The translations under genes were made by a program, and so were the position numbers. Below the pieces are notes generated by a model, which was not told the origin of the DNA, made no database searches, and worked only from the letters and a program-made list of their open reading frames with translations. Below are positions 49,597-60,157 of a DNA stretch of 64,000 nt, piece by piece. How positions within the stretch are numbered: position 1 is the stretch's first letter; every line of letters begins with the position of its first letter. This DNA is from Linnemannia hyalina (lineage: Eukaryota; Mortierellomycota; Mortierellomycetes; Mortierellales; Mortierellaceae), in NCBI GenBank assembly GCA_019671135.1, contig JAHRHY010000012.1:1674001-1738000 (forward strand). The letters run 5' to 3'.

Positions 49597-51720
49597 CGTG
49601 TTGTCCAGTTCTTGGATCATAAAGAGAAAAGAGAGCCGCCAACCTTCTTCAACTAGTACACACGATGCGACTGACATGCCAACCAACGTACTTATCATCA
49701 ATCTCCCTTTTTCTATCAACTAGATTCCCGCGACTTCCGCAAGGTCGAATACCAAGGTCTAGCCCTCGACCCAACAGCCGCCTACAAGAAGCAGATCCAG
49801 GTCTACCATGTCACCAAGGAGTTTGGTGCAGCATCGATGGGAGGACTGGGCATGGTCGTCACCGCCCTTGCAGCAGCCCAACAAAAGTCACGCACCCAAA
49901 AGGTCAACATCGTCATGCCCTACTACTCCATGCTCGACAAGATCCCAGGAATCGGCATCAAACTCTTTACTCCTCTCCCCCTCGAAATCAAAGACAATCG
50001 CGGACGGACCCAGAACCTGGTCTTCACAGTCCACAAGTTCAAGTTTGCGGTCCCCCAAAAGCCTAGTGACTTTGAGACGGACAAGCGGGCGATTAACGCT
50101 GTCACTGTCTGGCTGATCGGTCCTGGTGACGCCTATCCCTTCGACCGGGCCTTCCAGAGCAAGAATGTCCAAGAGATATACTCGACACCCAGCGGACTCC
50201 CTGGCGAATGGAAGGATCTCTACTTCTCCAAGGCCGTCGCAGCTTTCATCCAGCACCAGAACAAGAACGACGACATTTCTCTCTTCGCCACCGCCGTCAA
50301 TCGTATGATTGACGTTGTCCATGTCCACGGCGCCACCAACGCTCTGGTCCTCCACTACCTCCAACAGTCGATCGACAAGGGCGCTATGGGCGAAGAGCCT
50401 CCAGCACTGATCTACACTCTCCACGACTACCTCGACGAACTCCAGTACTCGAACGAGATTGTAAATGTTCAAAAGTTCATGGACCGACGCGTGCACTCGG
50501 AGGACGACGAGGAGGATATGTTTTTGCAGATGGATGGGATCTCGCCCTACTGCCATGGACATCGCATGTTTACCTCCGCCATGGGAATCGACCTCGCCGA
50601 CGCGGTTACGTTTGTCTCAAAGTCGATGGCCAAGGACATTGTTGAGGGCCGTCTGGACTTTTATCTCAAGGAGTTGGTTCTAGGTAGTGTGCTTAACCAG
50701 GCCGAGAAGAACTTGTTTATCGGAATCACCAACGGCGTCGACTTTGGAAAACTCAACCCCTGGACCATGGCCGCCCTCCGTGAACACGACTTGTCCTTCC
50801 CTTCGAACGAGTTTGTGGGCCAGGATACACAGGATATCCTTGCCCTCCAGAGTGCTCCTGCCGCTGCTGGTGACGATGAGCAAGACACCGATGCCCCTGC
50901 GGCGGCTGTAGGATCGACGCACCTCACCATCCGCTCAGCCAAGGAAGCTGCTAAGCACTTTTTGTATACCAAGGGACTGTTGACCGAGCAGGACTTAACC
51001 CGCCCTCTAGTACTCTTTATCGGTCGCTTCCAGTACAACAAGGGCCTCGAGTTCTTCACCACCGCCAGTACTGCCGTTAAAGAGAACGGTGGTCGTCTCA
51101 TCATCATGGGCCAACCCAACAACTTTCCCCTCCGGTCCGTCACTAACCTTGAGCGTCTCTTCAAGGGCACCGTCACCGTCATCGCCGACGCCAAGACCCA
51201 GGACGAATGGGGCGTCTACTACCGCGCCGCTGCCGATTTTCTTCTGGTCCCTTCCCTGACCGAGAGTTTCGGCCTCATCGCCGCCGAAGGTCTTCTCTTT
51301 GGCTCCACCGTCATCTCCTCGGGTGTCGGTGGACTGTCCGAGTTCCTGGTGGACCGCCCCAACGCCGACGACGAACGCCAACAACTCGAAAAGGCCGAAG
51401 CCGAGAAGGAGCGTCAGTTCATGCCATTGGACCAACGACAACAACTCGCAGAGGCACCCCGGGAGGAGCGGTACAACTCTTACCTCTTCGATCCCTTCGC
51501 CAAGGATTCTCACTCCCAACTGACAAAAGCCATTGGCGACGCAATCACGGAATGGAAGAGGCTGCAACGGAGACCGGAGGAGCATGAAGAGTTCTTGATC
51601 CGGTTGGTGAATAGCGCCAAGGCAATGGGGTGGGATCGCCCTGGTGGGCCTGTGGACCAGTACCGTGCTCTTTATGAGATCGCGTTGAACGCGATTGGAT
51701 TGAACAGCCAGTCTCTGTAA
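48353..51720 (+). CDS. Membrane-anchored GT5-type (starch/glycogen synthase-like) glycosyltransferase
   Basis: Two exons join in phase: 48353..48902 and 49724..51720, 848 residues. A Ser/Gly/Asn-rich cytosolic N-terminus is followed by a single TM helix near 153-180 (YLAALILTFAVVEAFVLLIG), giving a type II protein. The second exon codes a GT-B enzyme. Its N-terminal domain starts near residue 209 with MGGLGMVVTALAAAQ in place of the usual K-T-GGLGDV, so the Lys that contacts the nucleotide sugar is missing (Ser221 region). VHVHGATNALVLH and GITNGVDFGKLNPW follow, then the C-terminal domain (LFIGRFQYNKGLEFF) with an E-x7-E motif at about 697-705 (ESFGLIAAEG). GT5 enzymes extend alpha-1,4-glucan or occur as a module of alpha-glucan synthases. 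A free-standing, membrane-bound GT5 in a fungus is unusual because fungal glycogen synthase is GT3. Donor and acceptor are unknown. Confidence 0.85.
48903..49723 (+). other. Long 821-bp intron of the GT5 gene
   Basis: This has a GTAAGC donor and a CAACTAG acceptor and is far longer than the other introns of the window. It includes a GT microsatellite at 49535-49593. An alternative exon cannot be excluded; no in-phase one was found. Confidence 0.7.
49535..49593. repeat. (GT)n microsatellite in an intron
   Basis: A near-perfect GT run of about 59 bp with one GG interruption. Confidence 0.95.
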
Positions 51721-51858
51721 AAAAAACGATAGTAGCACAACCAACCTCACCATGACATAGATAGCAAAAGTTTTCTATTTATTATTTTTCTTCGTTTCTC
51801 TTCTTACTTGCATTCTCTACATAAACGCATGACACTTTCAACTACCTCTAATGGATAC

Positions 51859-52657
51859 TCAATGATATGTACCGCTTTCTGTTATTTTTATTTTTATTTG
51901 AACAGCTTGCTGAAAACACTCTTCTTGCTCTGCACCATTTCCTAAATACTGTTCCTCTCCTTGCTCTGCTGCAACGTTTCCAACTTTTCTCGACGCCTTA
52001 TCGTAAACCTTGCTCAGCAGCCCTCTTATACCACCCCTCAGCCAGAACTCGATCCTAAGGAATACCATGGCCATCGTGGTACAGTTTACCGATCCCGTAC
52101 TGTACCCGTGCGTCCCCGCCTGACTGGCTGCTTTGACGCACCACTCCATGCCTCGAGAATACCTCTGGGTCACCATAGCCCTCTCGATGGTAATAAATCC
52201 AAGAGTGTACTGAGTATCAACGGGTCCTTGGTCGGCCGCTTTCTGGACCCACTCCTCGGCTCGAGAATGGTCCTGCGAAATAACCAAGCGGCCGGCCCTG
52301 TACAAGTGGCCGAGCATAGCCTCTGCATCCGTCGGACATGGGTTAGACGATCCAATGAGATAAGGAAGCTCTGTTTTAAAATGCGCAATTTTTTGCGCTC
52401 GCGACAAAGTTCAGCACATAAAGAACGACCACAGTGCGTATACACATTGCGCGTGTAGGTTCTAGACCTGGCACGCTCAAAGCTTCAGTCTTGAAACGTA
52501 TCCCCTCGATGGAAAGATTTATGTCGACAGAACCATCCGGGATACCAAGCAAAGGAGATAATTCAAACAGATCAACGTTGTGAGAAAAAAAAAAAAAAAA
52601 AAGAAAAAAGCAAAGCAAAGCAAATGCAGACCTGCTATAATAGTGGAGACATTGCAA
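51859..52657 (-). pseudogene. Sel1-repeat protein pseudogene
   Basis: Sel1/TPR-like repeat text is recognisable: AEAMLGHLYRAGRLVI, AEEWVQKAADQGPVDTQY, then after a frame change ARVQYGIGKLYHDGHGIP and AEGWYKRAAEQGLR. The second frame is broken by TAG at 52055-52057 and TAA at 51998-52000. An upstream piece (about 52376-52657) is in yet another frame. Sel1-repeat proteins are scaffolds in ER quality control and signalling and are often expanded in Mortierella-like fungi. This copy cannot make a full protein. Confidence 0.7.
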
Positions 52658-53760
52658 ACAGGGGAAGGAAATTTCTCATATGCAGTTACACTATTATTGT
52701 TTTTACATGGGGACGGGGAATCCTCTAGCATTTGAGTCAGGTTTCTCTGGGTTCCTGAGCAAGCACTGAGATTGTGAATGAGCCACAAATATTTATAAAC
52801 TTCTTGCTACCTTCTTCATTTGTGATACACTCTTGAGAATTGCTGGCAATTTGGTAAACCCTCATGGTTCCAATGTCTTTACAACCCCAATATGTAACGA
52901 CGTCAATGTCATCATAGCACCGACAGGTGTATACTGGCTCGGCTACGCTGAGAAATAGTAGCCTATAGTATAGAGCAAATGCACTGTCAGCTATACCGAA
53001 GACTGCCACTGCAGAACTAATGTAGCAAAAAATTCAGTCATGTAGACTTACAAGAATCTGGTCAAGAATAGGCAGGCGCGTGTGTGTATGGTATGCAAGC
53101 CTTTAGAGAGCGTTCCTTCGACAGTTCTTGAATAGGGCTTTAGTTCTTGTCAGGGTTCGTGTGGTTGCTCTTGCAATGGTGCCTGCGATGGTTCTTGTAG
53201 AGGTTGTTACGAGCGTTGTATATGTGGTGGTGGGTCTACAGTCTTGGGTAGGATCAAATGTGTGTTGGTTTAAGACTTTAGGTTGATGCCTACCTCTCTT
53301 TATATAGGAAGAGGATCAAGAAACGCAAGCCGTTGTCATTTGGACATACAAAGCGAGAAAAAACGAGGCATTATTTACAACGGGCCAAGAATGATAAAAA
53401 TCGAAAGGCGAGAAACAAATTAGGCGGAATCCATTCCTATCTTTGGGCCAGGATTGAGATGGATCAAGGACATTGAGAAAGGAGGAACGCCAAAACGATG
53501 AAATCGAGGGAGAACATAATCAAGGGAGGACAAAAATCAAGGGATGATGGGACGAAAAACAAGGTATGCACGCATACAACATCAAGGCAAAAAAAACAAC
53601 AACATCAAGGAACAGCACCAATGGACAACGTCAAAAAAATAGCGTCAAGGAAGGGAGAAAGAAAGGAGTGCTGGCAAGACTTGGTTAGAGAAGAAAATTC
53701 TTTGACAGGACACGTATCAAACCTTCTTCGGTCTCCGAAACACGGAAGATGATCTAGTAG
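52658..53760. other. Repeat-rich non-coding sequence
   Basis: No convincing gene. The right half (53340-53740) is purine-rich with recurring AAGG/CAAGG words, and it ends abruptly where 28S rDNA similarity begins. Confidence 0.5.
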
Positions 53761-54142
53761 AGCAATAACTGGCTTGCGGCAGCCAAGTGTTCGTAGCGAC
53801 GTTGCTTTTTGTTCCTCGAGATCAGCTCCTCCTATCAAACTGAGGCAGAATTCAGTAAGCGTTGGATTGTTCACCCATAGGGAACTTGAGCTGGGTTTAG
53901 ACCGCCGTGAGACAAGTTAGTTTTGCCCTAATTATGAAATGCTTCTTTTTGCAATGTTAATGAACTTAGCACGAGAGGAACCATTTGGATAATTGGTATT
54001 TGGGCCTACCTAGGCAGGCAATGGCCCAAAGCTATCATCCGTTGGGTTACGGCTGAACGCCTCTAAGTCAGAATCCGTGCTAGAACGCGACAATCGCTAT
54101 TTTCTCTGATTCTTAGTTGAAAACGAATAGATTGTCGGTTCC
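53761..54142 (+). rRNA. Degenerate 3' fragment of 28S rRNA
   Basis: Conserved large-subunit words appear in the right order: AACTGGCTTG, AAGCGTTGGATTGTTCACCC, GAGCTGGGTTTAGACCG, ACGAGAGGAACC, GGATAATTGG, GGCTGAACGCCTCTAAGTCA and CGTGCTAGAACGCG. Substitutions and small deletions, for example in the CACCC-TAGGGAAC area and the AAGTTAG word, show that it is no longer under strong selection. It starts inside the peptidyl-transferase region and ends near the known 28S terminus. There is no 18S, 5.8S or upstream 28S in the window. It is a dispersed pseudogene, not an rDNA unit. Confidence 0.85.
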
Positions 54143-54146
54143 TGAA

Positions 54147-54470
54147 TCATACTACTGAAATATATATCCGCCTTTCTGTCCCATTCGTTCCCGCTGTGGC
54201 CTTGACCCACTCGACTGTTGTTGACCCCGTGCGTTCGCTGCATATTCGAGCGATCACGGCCCACTCTGCAGCGGAATCGCACCTCAGTTTATCTCTCATC
54301 GACGCTCGTTTCCGATTGACAACGACCTCTCTGAGCTGTTTCACTACCGTTTGGTTGTCGAGTCGGATGCAGAGGTCCTGGTCCTGTGGTGTTGCGATGA
54401 TTCCTGCGATCAATCCTATCAGTTCCGGTTTCGCCGATGATGCGAATCCCCCGGTGGTTCCCTTCACCAC
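54147..54470 (-). pseudogene. RNase H fragment of a non-LTR retrotransposon
   Basis: The frame reads KPELIGLIAGIIATPQDQDL, RLDNQTVVKQLREVV, DSAAEWAVIA and EWVKATAGTNGTE. These correspond to the E, D and H/D-bearing segments of the C-terminal RNase H found in fungal Tad1/I-like LINEs. The usual KAHAG-x-x-GNE-x-AD is changed to KATAG and GTERR, so the catalytic His and last Asp are lost. A piece of the domain upstream (to 54516) is in another frame. It lies directly against the 28S fragment, in the opposite orientation. Confidence 0.65.
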
Positions 54471-54575
54471 CGTACGATACCATCACACTGATGAGTGAAA
54501 CTCTTATGGTTGCCATATGACGTTACATGTGACAATCACGCAAAAAATGTAATGCAAGTTTGCACTACAGGGGGA

Positions 54576-54584
54576 TATAAAAAG
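54576..54584 (+). promoter_or_regulatory. Orphan TATA-like box
   Basis: TATAAAAAG is followed by a CT/CA-rich leader-like sequence and an ATG near 54677, but no gene body could be recognised after it. It may be the promoter of a lost or repeat-derived gene. Confidence 0.3.
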
Positions 54585-55136
54585 AGCAGGCGAGGGCACA
54601 TCTGAATAACCTCTTCTTTCTTTCCCGTCACTCACTCCATACGCCACCATCCACCCACACACACAAAGACTGCCTGATGATTCGAAGGTACAAAGAATAA
54701 GACATCAGTACATAAATTCAATGAGCAACTGCCACGTCTGCCTTGGTTTCAGAAGAGAAGGAAATGCTTATGCTAGTTTTTTTTCCTATTTTTCATGCGT
54801 CGATTTTTAGCCATGGGTGTCACTAATCTCCCAAAGACAACATGGTCGATGTTAACATTTCATCGACCAGTACAACAATGTGCCTTGCAGCCACTGCCTA
54901 TGATATTGTTAATCTCTCGCCACCATCACAAACAAAAAAAAAATACAAACCAGCAACTTGATAAACCGATGTAGAGGGTGCCCAAGGGACAAGACGAGCC
55001 CCCTGTCACCCATATATCATACCATCTTCTTACTCTCAAGACAACTGCCGACATGCCTGGATAAATATAAAAATAGGTTAGTTTTTGAAGAGATATCGCC
55101 ACAAGGCGTTGAGCAAACTGACAGGAGATTATACCC
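54585..55136. other. Non-coding sequence
   Basis: Leader-like and AT-rich sequence with no supported gene. Confidence 0.5.
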
Positions 55137-55600
55137 TTACCGTGAATGGAGAGAGAAGCGGAGGATTCTCCAATCCGTACTTGTCCAGTTCAGACAAGAT
55201 GCTTTGTTTATTTTGAGCTTTTTTCTTATCTGGAATGCCACCTCTTGCCTCAAAGCTCCCGCACGTTTGCACTCAAAATTGCCAACCTCCATCGAGTCAA
55301 CGCGCAAATAATCAATCGCACGTCCGAGGCATGGTTCCTGTTTTGAATACATCAGCCAACTTGGGCTTGGACAAAGCGGAAGTAGAACATTCTTGATCAC
55401 CACTATAGACTCAACAAACACAATTGTAATGAGCGGAGCCTTTCTTGCACCATGAAGAAACACAGTGACAGTACCCAATGACTTACAGATGCATTGAAAG
55501 ACGAGTATCCAAAAGCAAGCCTTCTCGGAGGACTAACGACCTAATGGCAACACAATCGGCCTCTGAAGGCTCTTTAGATCCATGTGGTAGTCGGATAATA
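55137..55600 (-). pseudogene. Fragment of an uncharacterised spliced gene
   Basis: An intron with donor GTAAGT (near 55480) and acceptor CTATAG (near 55410) joins VLREGLLLDTRLSMHL to VIKNVLLPLCPSPSWLM. The text continues with GRAIDYLRVDSMEVGNFECK and EVAFQIRKKLKINKASCL. The amphipathic, charged composition is that of real protein. No start, end or family could be established, and neighbouring sequence gives no further exons with confidence. Confidence 0.3.
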
Positions 55601-55640
55601 TTTCGAATACTGTACATACGCTTTGCGAATTGGAGTTAGA

Positions 55641-56784
55641 GCCCCATCTTCATTCTTCCCTTTAGCATAGAAGTATAAGAACAAAGTTGATCGACGCGTC
55701 TATGACCTTGAACGGATCCGTTTTCTGGAGCCTAAACAACGTGCCATGGTGTTGCAGATTATAAGGCAATGGTATACGACAGGACCGCGGTAGAAAGAAA
55801 GGAGAGATAAAGCAATGGACGAGTGGTTAACGTCTGCGTGGTTACTGTAAGGCTGCAGTGAACAAAGAACAACAAATATCATGAAAAGATGCAAGAAATA
55901 GCACTGCCGAAAGCAGACGCCAAGCGGTCCTACCCGCCAGCGCGAAGAGGAAGAGAAGCACAACCAACCCATCCTCCTCTAGCTCCCATCGCGAGTGATG
56001 AGAGCACCACTTCCGAACAGAAACCGGACAGGGACAGGTCCGACCCTAATGCGCCACATTACCCTCCACCCGTCACACAGTCGCCATGAAGGCGAGGTGT
56101 ACCAAGCATACTACCAGTCCCTTCGACCGCAATAAATTGCTTCTCGACACCTGGAAAGCTCGGAGTGCCCGACCCTCTCCATTCAGACCCGCAAGAAAAG
56201 CAAACGCAGATAAGAGAGAGTATTGTCCATGGACAAGTATCGAACGGGCGTTAATGAGTTCGACTCGGATCGACGTGGGTGAGACAGGCATACAAGACTG
56301 CCGAGAAGCATGCGAATCGCATGTGTGTTCTTCCCATACCAGCCTCGCTCAGGGGTGCCAATACTGAGCTTGCACCTTGGTAGTGAATGACATCGAGAGC
56401 GGATTGATGATTGAAATATGAATGGAAACAGGACAATGGGCGCGAGAATTACGTCAGCGAAGCTGCCAGGAAACAGGCAGAAAGGTAGAAGGATGTAAGG
56501 AGCAGGATGTGCTTAGGCTAGTTGATTTATTGCAAGATGGGGTTAATAAAGAAGGAAGACTGAAGGTCTATTTTTACTAGGAACGAGGGACGATTTAACT
56601 AGTTACTGGAGAAAGGTAGGTTGAGACTATTAGGCGTGCTAAACCCGTGTAACGAATATGCGTGCTAGACCCGTGTGGCAAAGGAAAGGGTGGCGTCACC
56701 GAACTACACTGACGCTCGTTCGAGATCTCTTGGGTTGTGGCAGAAGCTTGTAAATCGCCTTCAAACTCGACCCATGTATTTGCT
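55641..56784. other. Non-coding accessory sequence
   Basis: No gene with support; frames are short and have stop codons in all phases. Confidence 0.5.
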
Positions 56785-57310
56785 TATACATAAAAGGGTC
56801 TTGGTCCTACTCTCTCTTGTTCGATTGACTTAACTGTGCTCCCTCACCCTGCCTTTCCGCTTCTCACACACGCCTTGGACACGCGTACTGTCATCTTGCT
56901 TCTCGTAAGGAAAACCTCAAGCAATACCATATCGATTCCGCCGCGATCCACCGTAAGTATTTCATCCCGCCCATGTGACGAACGCTAATGATGATTGATT
57001 TGCTTCCCTCAACTAAATGTGCCTCGATGTGTATTTTCGAACATAGGTCCTCCCTCACCCTCCGAATTGGCAAAAAGACGACGTTACAACACCCAACCCA
57101 CCGCATCATTGGCGGTGTCGTCAGCACCATCTTCATCGTCATCAACAGCATCCAAGGCCAGTATGTACAGTTCCGGATTGAGTATGCAACATGGAATGTT
57201 GTCATGAACGCAGGCACTGACAGCTACCTTATATTTCGCCATTTCACTTTGGATAATTAGAGGCTCAGAACGCCGACGAACCGTCAAACTCATTCGTCAC
57301 CAGCAGGAGC
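56785..57310 (+). repeat. Dispersed inverted repeat, right copy
   Basis: Matches the reverse complement of 33731-34300, from TATACATAAAAG at 56785-56796 through two introns into the third exon. Confidence 0.85.
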
Positions 57311-57444
57311 GACGCCGGCCTCAGCTCAATCGCCAAACAGCAACAGCAGCACGGTGAAGACAGTGTGTCTCACGCGGAAGCGACTCAACCCGTTCTTGAA
57401 CGCCTTTGTAACACCTCCCGAACAGCACCCACCATTGGCTATTA
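56860..57444 (+). pseudogene. Inverted gene family copy 2
   Basis: Homologous exons and introns of the family at 33-34 kb. The first exon lacks the ATG segment present in copy 1: the stretch before the GTAAGT donor is about 21 bp shorter. The second exon reads PPSPSELAKRRRYNTQPTAS and the third QNADEPSNSFVTSRSDAGLS, ending at a TAA near 57443. Without the ATG this copy is probably dead unless it uses another start. It lies directly upstream of an AT-rich orphan frame. Confidence 0.55.
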
Positions 57445-57855
57445 ATGGAACGCGTAACTAGCTATATTTTTTTTATCACGAACACGATTTCGGATGAGTT
57501 GTTGAGAAATCTCGTCGGCACATCCGTTGAGTTCGACGGTAAACAACCAACCATTGTATACCTCAATGGCACAATCGGAGAGTATGACGAGTACATCGCA
57601 TCCAGAGACTATACAAGGGAAGCGTATTTTGTATATGATAGTGGAAATTTATTCCGCTGCATATTTTCCAACAAATATGTCGAAATGCCAGTTGATAGAC
57701 CCATATTCATGTGTGATTTAGATGCAATTGCGTACATCATGTTCACGGTTGGTGTATCTTCTTCAACAATTGGACAATACTACCGTGAATACACACTTGA
57801 CGGACGATTTTATGCACTCCAAGATTTAGAGGAGATTAGAGACGAGTTGCCATGA
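57445..57855 (+). CDS. AT-rich orphan frame, hypothetical
   Basis: An uninterrupted frame of 136 residues, beginning at ATG. Composition is protein-like, acidic, and rich in Tyr, Asp, Ile and Phe (FVYDSGNLFRCIFSNKYVEM, YYREYTLDGRFYALQDLEEI). Base composition is clearly more AT-rich than neighbouring genes, which suggests a foreign origin such as a plasmid or virus-like element. No family is recognised and no signal peptide or TM helix is evident. Confidence 0.35.
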   Translation: MERVTSYIFFITNTISDELLRNLVGTSVEFDGKQPTIVYLNGTIGEYDEYIASRDYTREAYFVYDSGNLFRCIFSNKYVEMPVDRPIFMCDLDAIAYIMFTVGVSSSTIGQYYREYTLDGRFYALQDLEEIRDELP

Positions 57856-58669
57856 ATGGATACTATGTAATTTTTAAAAGGTTCCATTGAATCCGTCTTT
57901 CTTGCAATTGGAACCATAATATATTTCATCGATGACATGTTACATCAAGGAATATTACGCTCGTGGGCATGATGCGAAAGGTGAGTGTGATATGAACAGC
58001 TGGGGGAGGAAAATGATGATAAAGAAGCTGGGGGTCTTTATTGAGCCCTATGAGAATATATAATATGGACTGATGACTACTACCCTTAATAGAGAATGAG
58101 GAGTGAGGACAGACACTGAGATGCAACAGTGGGTAACAATTTTCGCCAGGTGACAATAATATTAGGCTTGAAAAAGATAGCCCACATGACTGCAATGTAA
58201 TTAAGGTAATGCTGAAGAATGGTAAGAAATGGAGGCATGTAGCGCATATAGACCGAACCAACTAGTGCAGAGTGATGGGATGGGAGTAGTGTCAATAGCG
58301 ATGAGGAAAGGAAACAGTGGTAAGAGCGGAAGATTGATGAGAGAAAACAGTGATGAAAGATGAAGAGGTGTGTTTAGCTCTAGGGAGATGAATATAAGGA
58401 AACCCCAATAAGAAGAAATAAGCGCGCGCGTTTCACGTATTCATTCTGACTCCTACGTAGTTCAAAGTTAAAGTCGAGGAGTTTTTTTCTTCTAACAATT
58501 CATTTAGTTAAATAATAGTGGTATAAATGCTCAATCTTTCTATGAATGCTGCTCACTCTTCCTCATCGTCCTGTTCCTCTTTATCGTCCTGTTCCTATTC
58601 CTGCTCATCCTCCTGTTTCTTCCCTTTGCCTTTGGTCACCTTCTCCCTCCCTTGCCCTTCGCGTGCATG
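57856..58669. other. AT-rich non-coding sequence
   Basis: No gene is seen between the orphan frame and the Crypton remnant. Confidence 0.5.
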
Positions 58670-60157
58670 CTATTGACGCTTACAATATTCCACACATGGA
58701 AAAAAATTGTACCTGTTCTTGCGGTTATGAATAGGCAGAGTAGCATCGATATTCACGAAGGCGGCACTTAGGGCTTCCTCCTTGGTCATTGATTTGTTCT
58801 TCCTATTCGTCTCCATCAAATACAAGACCTGCTCTTGTATGCTCCTTTTGTTGTTCAGGTTCTTGGATGTGGCGCCTGAGGGTGTTGTTGGTAGTCCCCG
58901 GGCTTTCCTTTCTACAAGCAATTTGTCGTACCGCTCAAGCTCCTCAAATACAGCCTTTGTGTTGGCGGGGTGATTGTTCCTGACAAACCAGTCCTTGACT
59001 GGCGTGGCGGCGCTGCTGCTTGGATACTCGTTAATGCTGCTTGATCTCCTGAGTCATTTGGCCCTGTACTGCTGCATTTCTCTATGTCGCTCTGAAGGAC
59101 GCGGGCAAAGATTCTACCGGCCTGGATCTCCTATTTGTATGTATTGGTGTTGGTGGCGCTTGAGTAGTTGACAAAGCTGATGGAATAGCTTGAGGTTAGT
59201 GATTGCCGGGTTTGGAGGGTAGTGGCCGCTGTAAACCAGAATGTACGGTCGACTGCCGATGTTGCTGATGCTGGAAAGGTGACTGGCCCCGGCATCCCGT
59301 GACCGAAGAAAAGTTGAATTCCAGCGAAATAAGGCTGGAGCCCAACAGGCAGCGGTATGTCGAGCGCTTTCTGTATCTCCTTGTACATCTTCCCGATCCT
59401 GTCCAACCCATCGTTCACCTAGTTGTTTTGGTCGTGCTGGGCTATGAAACATTCTTCAAAGGCATCCAGTCTCACATGGATCTCGGCCAGTGCTCGCTTG
59501 ATATCTGCAACTCCATTTGCTTGCGCCGAGTTCCAGGTTTGGAGTGCTAGCATCAGGTTGGGCGGAAGATCGGTGGGCACGTCTACCCCATGCCGCTTTA
59601 GAGACATCGCAACGTTCTCGTTGAAGGCATCAAATATCGGACTCTCGAACACCTCAGGACACTTCCCCAGCAGCGGCGATAGGGCTACATCAGGGTATCG
59701 ATAGAGATATTCGGCAGCGTTTTGCAACAGCACTCGGCGTAATCGGAGCATCAGTTGCAGCGCGTGCTTCTTGTTAGAATGTTGCGCCAGAGCGGTCGCA
59801 TTGTTCATCTTCAATAGGTTGGGGTTAGGTTTAAACGCGTATGGCTCGACGTCGTCCAAGTTATCGCTGTTGTTCGGGTCGAATTCCAGCATTTCCAAAT
59901 CGCACTCTTTTCTCCACAGTTCATTCTCATGGGACCGGGGGCCCCAATTGCCTCTTCGATAAACAGAAATATGAGACGCTGTAATACAAGGGATGGAGCG
60001 ACCTCATTCCGCCGAAGATGAAAGGGCTTGACGGAAAACCCTGCCATGGCCAAGGCAAAGGTGATGGGTTGCTTGTTCAAGTACACCTGGTGCATCTTGC
60101 CGGTCCCTTGCACCCAACGCCCGCCAGTCTGAATGTCTTCATCCGCAAAATAAGGTC
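58670..60157 (-). pseudogene. Crypton-type tyrosine recombinase, truncated and broken
   Basis: Read on the minus strand, the remnant starts after a stop near 60158 with DEDIQTGGRWVQGTG and KMHQVYLNKQP, the GRW...Y end of a tyrosine recombinase; Y in HQVYL is the likely nucleophile. The next part resembles the Ndc10-like second domain (MAGFSVKPFHLRRN, SLVLQRLIFLFIEE). A frameshift falls in GGGGGCCCC at 59937-59945. The shifted frame continues with ENELWRKECDLEMLEFDPN and ends at TAG 59419-59421 (Gln to stop likely), then VNDGLDRIGKMYKEIQKALD. A last piece (58670-58990) may be the DNA-binding tail. The N-terminal catalytic part (R-H-R) is missing. Such elements move by YR-mediated circle integration; this one cannot. 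Confidence 0.65.

Noticed and set aside
53605..53874. Minus-strand frame of 89 residues
   Set aside because: It is antisense to the 28S rRNA fragment.
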